Shown here piece after piece: positions 55,581 through 63,961 of a DNA stretch of 64,000 nt (positions are counted from its first letter, which is position 1; the number at the start of each line of letters is the position of its first letter). The notes under the pieces were generated by a model that was not told the DNA's origin, did not search any database, and was given only the letters and a program-made list of their open reading frames with translations. The DNA comes from Hoeflea sp. GTDB lineage: Bacteria; Pseudomonadota; Alphaproteobacteria; Rhizobiales; Rhizobiaceae. The translations under genes and the position numbers were made by a program. Location of the stretch: assembly GCF_002733955.1 (NCBI RefSeq), contig NZ_NVXQ01000001.1:310001-374000 (forward strand). The letters are read 5' to 3'.

Positions 55581-56573
55581 TCATATGACGCTGGACCGGC
55601 CCTTGCGGCTCAGTGTCGGCGAGACACCAAACTGCCGGTTGAACGCGCGCGAGAGTGCCGATTGGGAAGAGAAGCCGGTTCTCGAGGCGATGTCGGTCAT
55701 GGTCAGGCGCGTGTTGTCGACAAAGCGCCGCGCGGCGGCCAGCCTGAGCGACAGGAAATAGCTGCCCGGCGTTTGCCCCAATTGCCGGGCGAACAGCTGT
55801 TCCAGTCCGCGCGCCGACATCGACACCCGTTTGGCAATCGCCGCGATGCTCACCGGCGCATCGATATGGGTTTCCATGATCCGGATCGCCCGCACCAGCC
55901 GCGGATCATGATTGGTGTCGCCCAGGGTGACGTTGACCTGGGCATCGCCTGCAGCACGCAGGTCGTCGTGAACGAAACTGCTTGCCACATCCAATGCCGC
56001 CGGATGGCCCAGTACTTGCCGCACTACATCCACCATCAGGTCAAAGGTGGGCGATGCACCGGAGGTGGTGATGAACCGGCCATCGACGACGTAGCGGTCA
56101 GGTCGCAGTTCGACATTCGGAAAGGCTGCAGCGAACTCCTCGAAGTCCTCCCAATGGGTCGCCGCCCGATGATCATCGAGAAGGCCGGTGCGTGCCAGCA
56201 GCCAGGGACCCGATTCGACGCCAATGACCACCGTTGCCTGTCTTGCCGTTTTGTAGAGATGGGCAATCAGCTTGCGGTCCGTCATCTGCGCCGCCCCGTA
56301 ACCGGCCACGACCACGAGAATGTCACATCGGGAGGAGGGCAGATGCCGCCCCGAGACCGGCAGGCCGATCCCCGATGATGTCATCGGCGGGGCCCCGTCA
56401 AACGAGACAAAGCGCCAGTCGAAAACCGTCCGGCCGGCCTGCCGGTTGGCTGCCCGGAGTGGTTCGACCGAACTTGACGCGGTCATCAGCGAAGATCCCG
56501 GAACAATCAGCAGATCGACGCTGATCGGCGGGCGCAGCTTTGTAAGGGCGGTAATGGCTTCGCTTTGCGTCAT
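55581..56573 (-). CDS. GlxA-type AraC-family regulator with DJ-1/PfpI domain (CdhR-like)
   Basis: A 330-residue regulator. The N-terminal DJ-1/PfpI-like domain (about 18-190, VDLLIVPGSSLMTASSSVEP) has GVESGPWLLA at the nucleophile elbow, so the cysteine of active class I amidotransferases is absent and it is a sensor. The C-terminal AraC HTH pair (about 225-325) includes MSARGLEQLFARQLGQTPGS and RTGFSSQSALSRAFNRQFGV. The P. aeruginosa carnitine regulator CdhR and the arginine regulator ArgR share this plan. It is divergent from the carnitine genes and convergent with the arginine-type transporter; carnitine is the better guess. The start is at ATG 56573; the ribosome-binding site is weak. Confidence 0.87.
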   Translation of the reverse strand: MTQSEAITALTKLRPPISVDLLIVPGSSLMTASSSVEPLRAANRQAGRTVFDWRFVSFDGAPPMTSSGIGLPVSGRHLPSSRCDILVVVAGYGAAQMTDRKLIAHLYKTARQATVVIGVESGPWLLARTGLLDDHRAATHWEDFEEFAAAFPNVELRPDRYVVDGRFITTSGASPTFDLMVDVVRQVLGHPAALDVASSFVHDDLRAAGDAQVNVTLGDTNHDPRLVRAIRIMETHIDAPVSIAAIAKRVSMSARGLEQLFARQLGQTPGSYFLSLRLAAARRFVDNTRLTMTDIASRTGFSSQSALSRAFNRQFGVSPTLSRKGRSSVI

Positions 56574-56650
56574 GTTTTGTTCGTAAAATGAAACACGTGC
56601 CGCTGCAAGACAGTCATCATTGCGCAATCATCAAGAGGAGGATTGACCGC

Positions 56651-57568
56651 ATGCCCCTGACCATGAATCGCGAGGTTTTCATCACCTGCGCCGTCACCGG
56701 CTCCGGCTCCACCCAGGATCGCAGCCCGCATGTGCCGCGCTCGCCCGAGCAGATCGCCAATTCGGCAATCGACGCCGCCAAGGCCGGCGCCGCAATCGTC
56801 CATTGCCATGTTCGCGACCCCGAAACCGGGACGCCGCGCCGCGATGTCGCGCTCTACCGCGAAGTCACCGAGCGCATCCGCGAGGCCGAGGTCGATGTGG
56901 TCTTGAACCTGACCGCAGGCATGGGCGGCGACATCACCTTCGGGCCGACCGAAAGGCCGCTGCCGCTCAACCCGGTCGGCACCGACATGGTTGGCGCGTC
57001 CGAACGCATGAAGCACATTCTGGAATGCCTGCCGGAGATGTGCACGCTCGACTGCGGCACCATGAATTTCGCCGAGGCCGATTATGTCATGACCAACACG
57101 CCGGGCATGCTGCGCGCCATGGGCGGCATGATGACCCAGCTTGGCGTCAAGCCGGAAATCGAGGCCTTCGACACCGGCCACCTCTGGTTCGCCAAGGAAC
57201 TGGTCAAGGAAGGCGTGCTCGCTCCCGACGCGCTGGTGCAGCTCTGCATGGGCGTGCCCTGGGGCGCGCCCGATGATCTCAACACCTTCATGGCCATGGT
57301 CAACAATGTGCCCGACGACTGGAACTGGTCGGCCTTCGCGCTCGGCCGCAACCAGATGGCCTATGTCGCAGCCTCCGTGCTGGCCGGTGGCAATGTCCGT
57401 GTCGGGCTTGAGGACAATCTCTGGCTCGGCAAGGGCCAGCTCGCCACCAACGCGCAACTGGTCGAGCGCGCGGTGACGATTGTCGAGAACATGGGCGCCC
57501 GCGTCATCGGCCCGCAGGAAGTACGTGAGCGGCTCAACCTGACCAAGCGCGCGCCGGCATCGGCGTAG
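56651..57568 (+). CDS. BKACE-family beta-keto acid cleavage enzyme, probable dehydrocarnitine cleavage enzyme
   Basis: A 305-residue TIM-barrel zinc enzyme of the BKACE (DUF849) family. The zinc histidines H51 and H53 are in VHCHVRDPETG; other family segments are NLTAGMGGDI, DCGTMNFAEAD and CMGVPWGAPDD. In carnitine catabolism this enzyme converts 3-dehydrocarnitine and acetyl-CoA to betainyl-CoA and acetoacetate. AGAGGAGG lies 9 bases before ATG 56651; a second ATG four codons in is possible. It is followed by carnitine dehydrogenase-thioesterase in the same operon, which makes dehydrocarnitine the likely substrate. Confidence 0.9.
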   Translation: MPLTMNREVFITCAVTGSGSTQDRSPHVPRSPEQIANSAIDAAKAGAAIVHCHVRDPETGTPRRDVALYREVTERIREAEVDVVLNLTAGMGGDITFGPTERPLPLNPVGTDMVGASERMKHILECLPEMCTLDCGTMNFAEADYVMTNTPGMLRAMGGMMTQLGVKPEIEAFDTGHLWFAKELVKEGVLAPDALVQLCMGVPWGAPDDLNTFMAMVNNVPDDWNWSAFALGRNQMAYVAASVLAGGNVRVGLEDNLWLGKGQLATNAQLVERAVTIVENMGARVIGPQEVRERLNLTKRAPASA

Positions 57569-57588
57569 TCTCTAAGGGGGAGGGTGGC

Positions 57589-58209
57589 ATGGACAAGGTC
57601 AAGTTCACCGAAATGAAGCATGGGGACCGGGAGGACTACGAGTTCCTCACCGAGCACGAGATCGAGTATGCGTCGAAAACCGCGGAGCGCTTGCTCGCAG
57701 CCATGGTCGATCTCGATGAAAGCCTGTCGGGCTATCAGGTCACGCGTCTCGGCCATTCATTGCAGGCCGCCACCCGCGCCTGGTGCGATGGCGCCGATGT
57801 CGATTGGGTGGTGTCAGCCCTGCTGCATGACATCGGCGACATCTACGCGCCCTACAATCACGATGAATATGCCGCCGCCATCCTCAAGCCCTTCGTGCGC
57901 GAGCAATGCGCCTGGGTGGTGGAAAAGCACGGCGATTTCCAGAAGCTCTATTACGCCCACCATGTCGGCGGCAATCCGCATGCCCGCGACGCCTACAAGG
58001 GCCATGCCTATTACGACGATTGCGCCACCTTCTGCGAGCGCTGGGACCAGAACAGCTTTGACCCGGACTATGCTCATGAAGGCATCGAATTCTTCCGCGA
58101 CATGGTCGAGCAGGTCTTCGCCCGCAAGGCCTATGACCCCGCCGTGATCCGTGCCGGCGAACGCGTTGACCTTACCGATCCCACCCTTGCCAGTGAGCGA
58201 AACACATGA
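57589..58209 (+). CDS. HD-domain protein, possible mixed-valent di-iron oxygenase
   Basis: A 206-residue HD-superfamily protein. Candidate metal ligands are H56 (RLGHSLQAA), H80-D81 (ALLHDIGDIYAPYN), H124 or H125 (YYAHHVGG) and later aspartates. The 24-residue step from the first histidine to the HD pair equals that in PhnZ as I recall it. PhnZ and TmpB are HD-type di-iron oxygenases, and TmpB acts on a trimethylammonio-phosphonate, so a trimethylammonium substrate is conceivable here. The alternative is an ordinary HD hydrolase. The stop overlaps the carnitine dehydrogenase ATG by 4 bases, so it belongs to the carnitine operon. Confidence 0.72.
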   Translation: MDKVKFTEMKHGDREDYEFLTEHEIEYASKTAERLLAAMVDLDESLSGYQVTRLGHSLQAATRAWCDGADVDWVVSALLHDIGDIYAPYNHDEYAAAILKPFVREQCAWVVEKHGDFQKLYYAHHVGGNPHARDAYKGHAYYDDCATFCERWDQNSFDPDYAHEGIEFFRDMVEQVFARKAYDPAVIRAGERVDLTDPTLASERNT

Positions 58210-59639
58210 GTGAAACCAAAACAGCTGCCATCATCGGTGGCGGTGTCATCGGCGGCGGTTGGGCTGCACGCTTTCTCTTGAACGGCTGGGACGTGATCAT
58301 CTCCGATCCTGATCCGGAAGCCGAACGCAAGGTCGGTGAAGTGCTGGCCAATGCGCGGCGGTCTCTGCCTGCGCTCTCGGATGTGACCGTCCCGAAGGAA
58401 AGCAAGCTGAGCTTTGCGGGAACGCTTGCCGAAGCCGTGACCGACGCGGACTGGATTCAGGAAAGCGCGCCGGAACGTCTCGACATCAAACACACGGTAT
58501 TTGCCGAAATCCAGGCCCATTGCCGCACCGACGCGCTGATCGGCTCCTCGACCTCCGGCTTCAAGCCGTCCGAGCTGCAACAGGGTGCGGCACGGCCGGA
58601 ACAGATCTTCGTCGCCCATCCGTTCAACCCGGTCTATCTGCTGCCGGTGATCGAGCTTGTCGGGGTTCAGGAAACGGTCGAACGCGCCAAGCACGTGCTC
58701 GACGGCATCGGCATGAAGCCGCTAATCGTGCGCAAGGAAATCGACGCCCACATTGCCGACCGGTTTCTGGAAGCCGTCTGGCGCGAGGCGCTGTGGCTGA
58801 TCAAGGACGGCGTCGCCACCACCCAGGAAATCGACGATGTCATCCGCTACGGCTTCGGCATGCGTTGGGCCCAGATGGGCCTGTTCGAGACCTACCGCAT
58901 CGCCGGCGGCGAGGCCGGCATGCGGCATTTCATCGCCCAGTTCGGCCCGTGCCTCAGCTGGCCCTGGACCAAGCTGATGGATGTGCCGGAACTTACCGAT
59001 GAGCTGACCGACATGATCGCCGATCAGTCGGACGCGCAATCGGGCATGCATTCGATCCGCGAACTCGAACGCATCCGCGACGACAATCTGGTGGCGATGA
59101 TGCGGGCGCTGAAGGGCCGCAACTGGGGCGCGGGCGAACTGCTCAATGCCCAGGACGCACGCAGCAAGCCACCTCTGCCCGCCGATATCGATCAGCCGCT
59201 CGAAACACTCAACCGCGTCATCCCGATCGACTGGATGGATTACAATGGCCACATGAACGAGAGCCGCTACGGTCAGGTGTTTTCCGATGCCGGCGACGTG
59301 GTCATGCAGATGGTCGGCGCCGATCCCGACTATATCGCCGGCGGCCTGTCCTATTTCACCGTCTCCAATGAAATCGGCTATCTCAGCGAGACCCATCTCG
59401 GCGACGTCATCCATGTCCGCACCCAGGTGCTCGAAGCCCGCGGCAAGAAGCTGCGGCTCTATCACGAGATGATCCGGACTGCGGACGATGAGCTGCTGGC
59501 AACCTGCAACCAGCTTCTGCTGCATGTCTCGCTCGAAACCCGCCGCACCTGCGAGCCCGAAGGTGAGGTTCTGGCCAAGATCACTGCCTTGGGCGAAGCG
59601 CAGTCGAAGCTGCCGAAACCCGCCAGCATGCGGGACTAG
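58206..59639 (+). CDS. L-carnitine dehydrogenase fused to hot-dog thioesterase (betainyl-CoA thioesterase)
   Basis: A 477-residue two-domain protein. Residues about 1-315 are a 3-hydroxyacyl-CoA dehydrogenase-type fold with AIIGGGVIGGGWAARFLLNG, SSTSGFKPSEL, HPFNPVYLLPVIELVG and RFGMRWAQMG-like C-terminal helices, matching L-carnitine dehydrogenase. Residues about 330-470 are a 4-hydroxybenzoyl-CoA thioesterase-type hot-dog domain (IDWMDYNGHMNESRYGQVFS). It would oxidise L-carnitine to 3-dehydrocarnitine and hydrolyse the betainyl-CoA made by the BKACE enzyme to glycine betaine. Such fusions are known in rhizobia. Coupled to the HD gene by ATGA. Confidence 0.92.
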   Translation: MSETKTAAIIGGGVIGGGWAARFLLNGWDVIISDPDPEAERKVGEVLANARRSLPALSDVTVPKESKLSFAGTLAEAVTDADWIQESAPERLDIKHTVFAEIQAHCRTDALIGSSTSGFKPSELQQGAARPEQIFVAHPFNPVYLLPVIELVGVQETVERAKHVLDGIGMKPLIVRKEIDAHIADRFLEAVWREALWLIKDGVATTQEIDDVIRYGFGMRWAQMGLFETYRIAGGEAGMRHFIAQFGPCLSWPWTKLMDVPELTDELTDMIADQSDAQSGMHSIRELERIRDDNLVAMMRALKGRNWGAGELLNAQDARSKPPLPADIDQPLETLNRVIPIDWMDYNGHMNESRYGQVFSDAGDVVMQMVGADPDYIAGGLSYFTVSNEIGYLSETHLGDVIHVRTQVLEARGKKLRLYHEMIRTADDELLATCNQLLLHVSLETRRTCEPEGEVLAKITALGEAQSKLPKPASMRD

Positions 59640-59642
59640 GCA

Positions 59643-60404
59643 ATGAGCAAGCGCGTTCTCATCACCGGTGGCGGATCGGGCATCGGCAAGGCGATGGCCG
59701 AGACCTTTGCCGCCGAAGGCGCACGGGTGCTTGTCACCGACATGGACGAGCAGGCCCTGGCCGGGTGCCCGGACAACTGGTTGAAGATGACTGGCGACGC
59801 CAGCGATCCCGAGCACATGCGGGCAGTTTTTGCACGTGTCGCAGACGAGTGGGATGGCATCGATGTTGTCTGCGCCAATGCCGGCATCGCCGGTCCCACG
59901 GCGCTGGTCGAGGACGTCGAACCCGAAGACTTCCGCCGCTGCATCGCGGTCAATCTCGAAGGCGCATTCCTGGCCGCCAAATATGCCGCGCCATTGATGA
60001 AGGCGCAGAAATCCGGTGTGATCCTGATCACGTCCTCGAATGCCGGCATCAACGGTTTCCCGAATCGCTCTCCCTATGCGGCGGCCAAATGGGCAGTGAT
60101 CGGCCTGATGAAAACGTTGGCCATGGAGCTCGGTCCTTACGGCATTCGTGCCAATGTGATCGCGCCGGGTTGTGTCGAAGGCCCCAGAATCGATGGCGTT
60201 ATCGAACGCGAGGCGAAAGCCAAGGGAACGACGCCGGACGTGATCCGGGCCGGCTACGAGGCGGGTGTCTCGATGCGCTCCTTCGTCACCGCCCAGGACG
60301 TCGCCAACATGGCAGTGTTTCTGGCCTCCGAGGGCGCAAGGCTGGTCTCCGGCCAGGTGATCCCTGTCGATGGCCATACTGAAAACCCCGACCCAAAGGT
60401 GTGA
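59643..60404 (+). CDS. SDR-family oxidoreductase in the carnitine operon
   Basis: A 253-residue classical SDR: TGGGSGIGKAMAETF near the N-terminus, CANAGIAG, the serine in LITSSNAG and YAAAKWAV (Tyr-X3-Lys). The gene starts 3 bases after the carnitine dehydrogenase stop. Possible roles are D-carnitine dehydrogenase (SDR enzymes of that type are reported from Agrobacterium) or a 3-hydroxyacyl/3-hydroxybutyrate dehydrogenase handling acetoacetate. The sequence alone does not decide between them. Confidence 0.85.
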   Translation: MSKRVLITGGGSGIGKAMAETFAAEGARVLVTDMDEQALAGCPDNWLKMTGDASDPEHMRAVFARVADEWDGIDVVCANAGIAGPTALVEDVEPEDFRRCIAVNLEGAFLAAKYAAPLMKAQKSGVILITSSNAGINGFPNRSPYAAAKWAVIGLMKTLAMELGPYGIRANVIAPGCVEGPRIDGVIEREAKAKGTTPDVIRAGYEAGVSMRSFVTAQDVANMAVFLASEGARLVSGQVIPVDGHTENPDPKV

Positions 60405-60408
60405 GACA

Positions 60409-61572
60409 ATGGATTTCGGACTGACCCAGGAACAGGAGATGATCGTCGAGACCACACGGGCCTTCGTCGAAAATGAACTCTATCCGCACGAAGCCCAGGT
60501 CGAACGCAGCGGCCATCTCGACATGGATCTGGTGCGCGAGATCCAGGGTAAGGCGATTGCCGCCGGGCTTTATGCGGCCAACATCCCGGAAGAATTCGGC
60601 GGTGCTGGCCTCGATACGCCGACATGGCTGCTCTACGAGAAGGAACTTGGCCGCGCCAATTACGCGCTGCACTGGACCTGCGTCGCGCGGCCCTCCAACA
60701 TCCTCTGCGCCGGCACGCCGGATCAGCGCGCCCGCTATCTCGACCCGTGCGTTGCTGGCGAGAAATGGGATTGCCTGGCCATGACCGAGCCGGGTGCGGG
60801 TTCCGATTTGCGCGGCATGAAGGCGACTGCCAAACAGGATGGATCCGACTGGATCCTGAACGGCACCAAGCACTTCATCTCTCACGCCGACATCGCCGAT
60901 TTCACCATTGCCTTCATGGCGACCGGTGAGGAGGACACGCCGCGTGGGCGTAAGAAGCTGATCACCGCCTTCTTCGTGGACAAGGAGACGCCCGGCTATG
61001 CCGTTCGCGATGGCTACCGCAATGTCTCCCATCGCGGCTACACCAACGCGGTGCTCGAATTCGACAATTGCCGCATCCCCGCCGAAAATGTGCTCGGCGA
61101 GGTCCACAAAGGCTTCGAGGTCGCCAACACCTGGCTCGGCGCCACAAGGCTGCAGGTCGGCGCCACCTGCCTTGGCCGCGCCGACCGCGCCTTCCGCCAT
61201 TCGGTCGAATGGGCCGCGACCCGCGAACAGTTCGGCCAGCCGATCGGCAAGTTCCAGGGCGTCTCGTTCAAGCTGGCCGACATGGCCATGGAGATGAAGG
61301 CGGCCGAGCTGATGATCATGGAGGCCGGCTGGAAGTTCGATCAGGGCACTGTGTCCGATGCCGACATGGCCATGGCCAAGCTCAAGGCCACCGAGATGCT
61401 GGCGATGGTCGCCGACGAGGCAATCCAGATCCATGGTGGCATGGGCCTGATGGACGAGCTTCCGCTTGAACGGATCTGGCGCGACGCCCGCATCGAACGC
61501 ATCTGGGAAGGCACATCGGAAATCCAGCGCCACATCATTTCCCGGGCGCTGCTGCGACCGTTCGGCGCATAG
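60409..61572 (+). CDS. Acyl-CoA dehydrogenase, possible gamma-butyrobetainyl-CoA dehydrogenase
   Basis: A 387-residue FAD enzyme. It has the MTEPGAGSDLRGMKATA flavin loop, ISHADIADFTIAFMATG, TREQFGQPIGKFQGVSFKLA and a C-terminal GTSEIQRHIISRALLRPF. The expected base is the glutamate in the IWEGTSEIQ region. ATG 60409 lies 4 bases after the SDR stop; the open frame further upstream lies inside the SDR gene. In context, with an acyl-CoA ligase and an enoyl-CoA hydratase, it may oxidise gamma-butyrobetainyl-CoA to crotonobetainyl-CoA. Other short-chain acyl-CoA substrates are possible. Confidence 0.9.
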   Translation: MDFGLTQEQEMIVETTRAFVENELYPHEAQVERSGHLDMDLVREIQGKAIAAGLYAANIPEEFGGAGLDTPTWLLYEKELGRANYALHWTCVARPSNILCAGTPDQRARYLDPCVAGEKWDCLAMTEPGAGSDLRGMKATAKQDGSDWILNGTKHFISHADIADFTIAFMATGEEDTPRGRKKLITAFFVDKETPGYAVRDGYRNVSHRGYTNAVLEFDNCRIPAENVLGEVHKGFEVANTWLGATRLQVGATCLGRADRAFRHSVEWAATREQFGQPIGKFQGVSFKLADMAMEMKAAELMIMEAGWKFDQGTVSDADMAMAKLKATEMLAMVADEAIQIHGGMGLMDELPLERIWRDARIERIWEGTSEIQRHIISRALLRPFGA

Positions 61573-61604
61573 CAATCATAGCACAACAATGGAGTGCCAC
61601 AGGC

Positions 61605-61892
61605 ATGAAACCGTCCATTACCATCACCTATTGCCGTCAGTGCAACTGGTTGCTGCGCTCCGGCTGGATGGCCCAGGAACTGCTCTCCACCTTCTCGGAG
61701 GAGCTCGGTTCGGTCACACTCGTGCCCGGTACTGGCGGCATTTTCACCATCGAGGTCGACGGCGAACTGATCTGGGAGCGCAAGCGTGATGGCGGCTTTC
61801 CGGACGTCAAGGCGCTCAAGGGCCGGGTGCGTGACCGGATCGACCCCGACCGCGATCTCGGCCATGTCGAGCCATCAAAGATCGACGAATGA
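61605..61892 (+). CDS. SelT/SelW/SelH-family thioredoxin-like redox protein (Cys form)
   Basis: A 95-residue protein starting MKPSITITYCRQCNWLLRSG. The CxxC pair C10-x-x-C13 replaces the Cys-x-x-Sec of eukaryotic SelW/SelT, and ELLSTFSEELGSVTLVPGTG then FTIEVDGELIWERKRDGGFP follow the Rdx family pattern. No in-frame TGA is present, so it is a plain cysteine protein. GGAG precedes the ATG. The stop overlaps the acyl-CoA ligase start (ATGA), placing it firmly in the carnitine operon. Its redox partner is unknown. Confidence 0.88.
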   Translation: MKPSITITYCRQCNWLLRSGWMAQELLSTFSEELGSVTLVPGTGGIFTIEVDGELIWERKRDGGFPDVKALKGRVRDRIDPDRDLGHVEPSKIDE

Positions 61893-63961
61893 CGCCCGAC
61901 CTCTCCCGCCTGCTGAGGCCGAAGTCCATCGCGCTTTTTGGTGGCGGCTGGGCCGTCAATGTCGTGGCGCAGCTGAAGAAATCCGGCTTTGCCGGCGAGA
62001 TCTGGCCGGTCAACCCGAAGCGCGCCGACATTCTCGGCGTGCCGTGCCTTGCCTCCATAGACGACCTGCCGGGCGTGCCTGATGCCAGCTTCATCGGCGT
62101 CAACCGCGATGCGACCATCGAGGTGGTCGACCGCTTGAGCGCCATGGGGGCGGGCGGGGCGACATGCTTTGCCTCCGGTTTCCTCGAAAGCGAGAGTGAA
62201 GCAACGGGCGGGGCTGATCTGCAGGCACGGCTGATCAGGGCGGCGGGCGCCATGCCGATCCTCGGGCCCAATTGCTACGGCCTGATCAACTATCTCGACA
62301 ATGTTACGCTGTGGCCGGATCAGCACGGCGGGCTGCCGGTCGAAACCGGCGTGGCGATTGTAGCCCAATCCTCCAACATCGCCATCAACATGACCATGCA
62401 GGCCCGTGGCCTGCCGATTGCCTACGTGATCGCCGCCGGAAACCAGGCCCAGGTCGGAGCCAGCGACATCGCCTCAGCATTGCTCGACGATGACCGGGTC
62501 AGCGCCATCGGCCTCTACCTCGAAGGCTTTGGCGACATCCGCGCGCTCGAGGTTTTCGCAGCCAAGGCCCGCGCCAGGGGCAAGCCGGTGGTTGCCATCA
62601 AGATCGGCCGCTCCGACAAGGCCCGCGCGGCGACCATGACCCACACAGCCTCGCTGGCCGGCAATGCCGCAGCGGGCTCGGCCCTGCTCAAGCGTCTCGG
62701 CATCATCGAGGTCGACACCATCGCTGTGTTTCTTGAAACCCTCAAACTTCTCCACACCCTGGGCCCGCTACCCGGTGCCGCGGTCTGTTCGGTCAGCTGT
62801 TCCGGCGGCGAAGCCAGCCTGATGGCGGATGTCAGCGGCGGCACCGCGCTCGACTTTGTCGAATTCGCCACCCCCCAGCGCGCTGCGCTGAAGACCGAGC
62901 TCGGGCCACTGGTCACCATCGCCAATCCGCTGGACTACCACACCTTCATCTGGGGCGATGTCCCGCGCATGACCCGGATGTTCTCGACCGTGATGGCCGA
63001 GACATTCGACCTGACGGTCTTCGTTCTCGACATGCCGCGCGCCGACCGCTGCGACCCGTCGGGCTATCAATGCGCGGTCGACGCCATCATCGCCGCAAAG
63101 GCGCTGACCGGTGCCCGTGTTGCCGTGCTCGCCAGCCTGCCGGAAAACATGTCGGATCATTTCACCCGCCAGTTCATGGATGGCGGCGTCGCGGTGCTCC
63201 ACGGCATGAGCGAAGGCATTGCCGCCATTGCTGCTGCAATCGAGGCGGGGCGGATGCACGCGGTGGCCCCCGAGCCTCTGCTGCTGTCACAAGAGGGGCC
63301 CTCAAACACCTCAATCCTGAGTGAAGCTGCCTCCAAAGCCGCACTTTCCGCATTCGGTCTTAAAATACCCCGCGCGGCCTCGGCCCTGTCGATCGATGAC
63401 CTCATGCAGCAGGCCGTGGCTCTTGAATATCCGCTGGCGCTGAAGGGGACCGGACTGGCGCACAAGAGCGATGCCGGCCTGGTTGCGCTTGACCTGTCCG
63501 ATGCGTCGTCCCTGATGGCAGCAGCCGAACGGATGCAGGGCGTCGCAAAGGGCTATCTGGTCGAGGAAATGATCGTCGGCGGACTGGCGGAAGTGCTCGT
63601 CGGCATCACCCGCGATCCGACCGGAACGTTCCTGCTGACGCTCGGTTCCGGCGGCGTGCTGACCGAATTGCTGGCCGATACAGCAAGCCTGCTGCTGCCA
63701 GCCACCCGGTCGGACATCGAAACCGCACTGAACAGCCTGCGGATCGGCCGGCTGCTCGAAGGCTATCGCGGCAAACCCGCAGCCGATATCCATGCGCTGA
63801 GCGATGCGGTGCTGGCCATTTGCGCCTATGCTGCGGCCAACGCAGACCGGCTCTCCGAACTCGAAGTCAATCCGCTCATCGCCCGCGCGGGTGATGCGGT
63901 TGCCGTCGACGCGCTGATCCGTCTCAACGATGCTGAACACAACAAGGAAACACACCCATGA
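61889..63961 (+). CDS. ADP-forming acyl-CoA synthetase (acetate-CoA ligase family)
   Basis: A 690-residue fused alpha-beta NDP-forming ligase. The CoA-binding domain starts LRPKSIALFGGGWAVNVVAQ; the ligase domains include GPNCYGLINYL and the phosphohistidine-type loop in MTHTASLAGNAAAG; the C-terminal ATP-grasp has YPLALKGTGLAHKSDAG and LEVNPLIAR. It makes acyl-CoA from acid, ATP and CoA with ADP and phosphate released. In this operon it may activate gamma-butyrobetaine, crotonobetaine or carnitine; that is inference. The start overlaps the redox gene and the stop overlaps the next ATG, both as ATGA. Confidence 0.9.
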   Translation: MTPDLSRLLRPKSIALFGGGWAVNVVAQLKKSGFAGEIWPVNPKRADILGVPCLASIDDLPGVPDASFIGVNRDATIEVVDRLSAMGAGGATCFASGFLESESEATGGADLQARLIRAAGAMPILGPNCYGLINYLDNVTLWPDQHGGLPVETGVAIVAQSSNIAINMTMQARGLPIAYVIAAGNQAQVGASDIASALLDDDRVSAIGLYLEGFGDIRALEVFAAKARARGKPVVAIKIGRSDKARAATMTHTASLAGNAAAGSALLKRLGIIEVDTIAVFLETLKLLHTLGPLPGAAVCSVSCSGGEASLMADVSGGTALDFVEFATPQRAALKTELGPLVTIANPLDYHTFIWGDVPRMTRMFSTVMAETFDLTVFVLDMPRADRCDPSGYQCAVDAIIAAKALTGARVAVLASLPENMSDHFTRQFMDGGVAVLHGMSEGIAAIAAAIEAGRMHAVAPEPLLLSQEGPSNTSILSEAASKAALSAFGLKIPRAASALSIDDLMQQAVALEYPLALKGTGLAHKSDAGLVALDLSDASSLMAAAERMQGVAKGYLVEEMIVGGLAEVLVGITRDPTGTFLLTLGSGGVLTELLADTASLLLPATRSDIETALNSLRIGRLLEGYRGKPAADIHALSDAVLAICAYAAANADRLSELEVNPLIARAGDAVAVDALIRLNDAEHNKETHP

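Noticed and set aside
58722-60455. A 577-codon minus-strand frame across carnitine dehydrogenase and the SDR gene
   Set aside because: It spans two well-supported coupled genes on the other strand and has no conserved motif.
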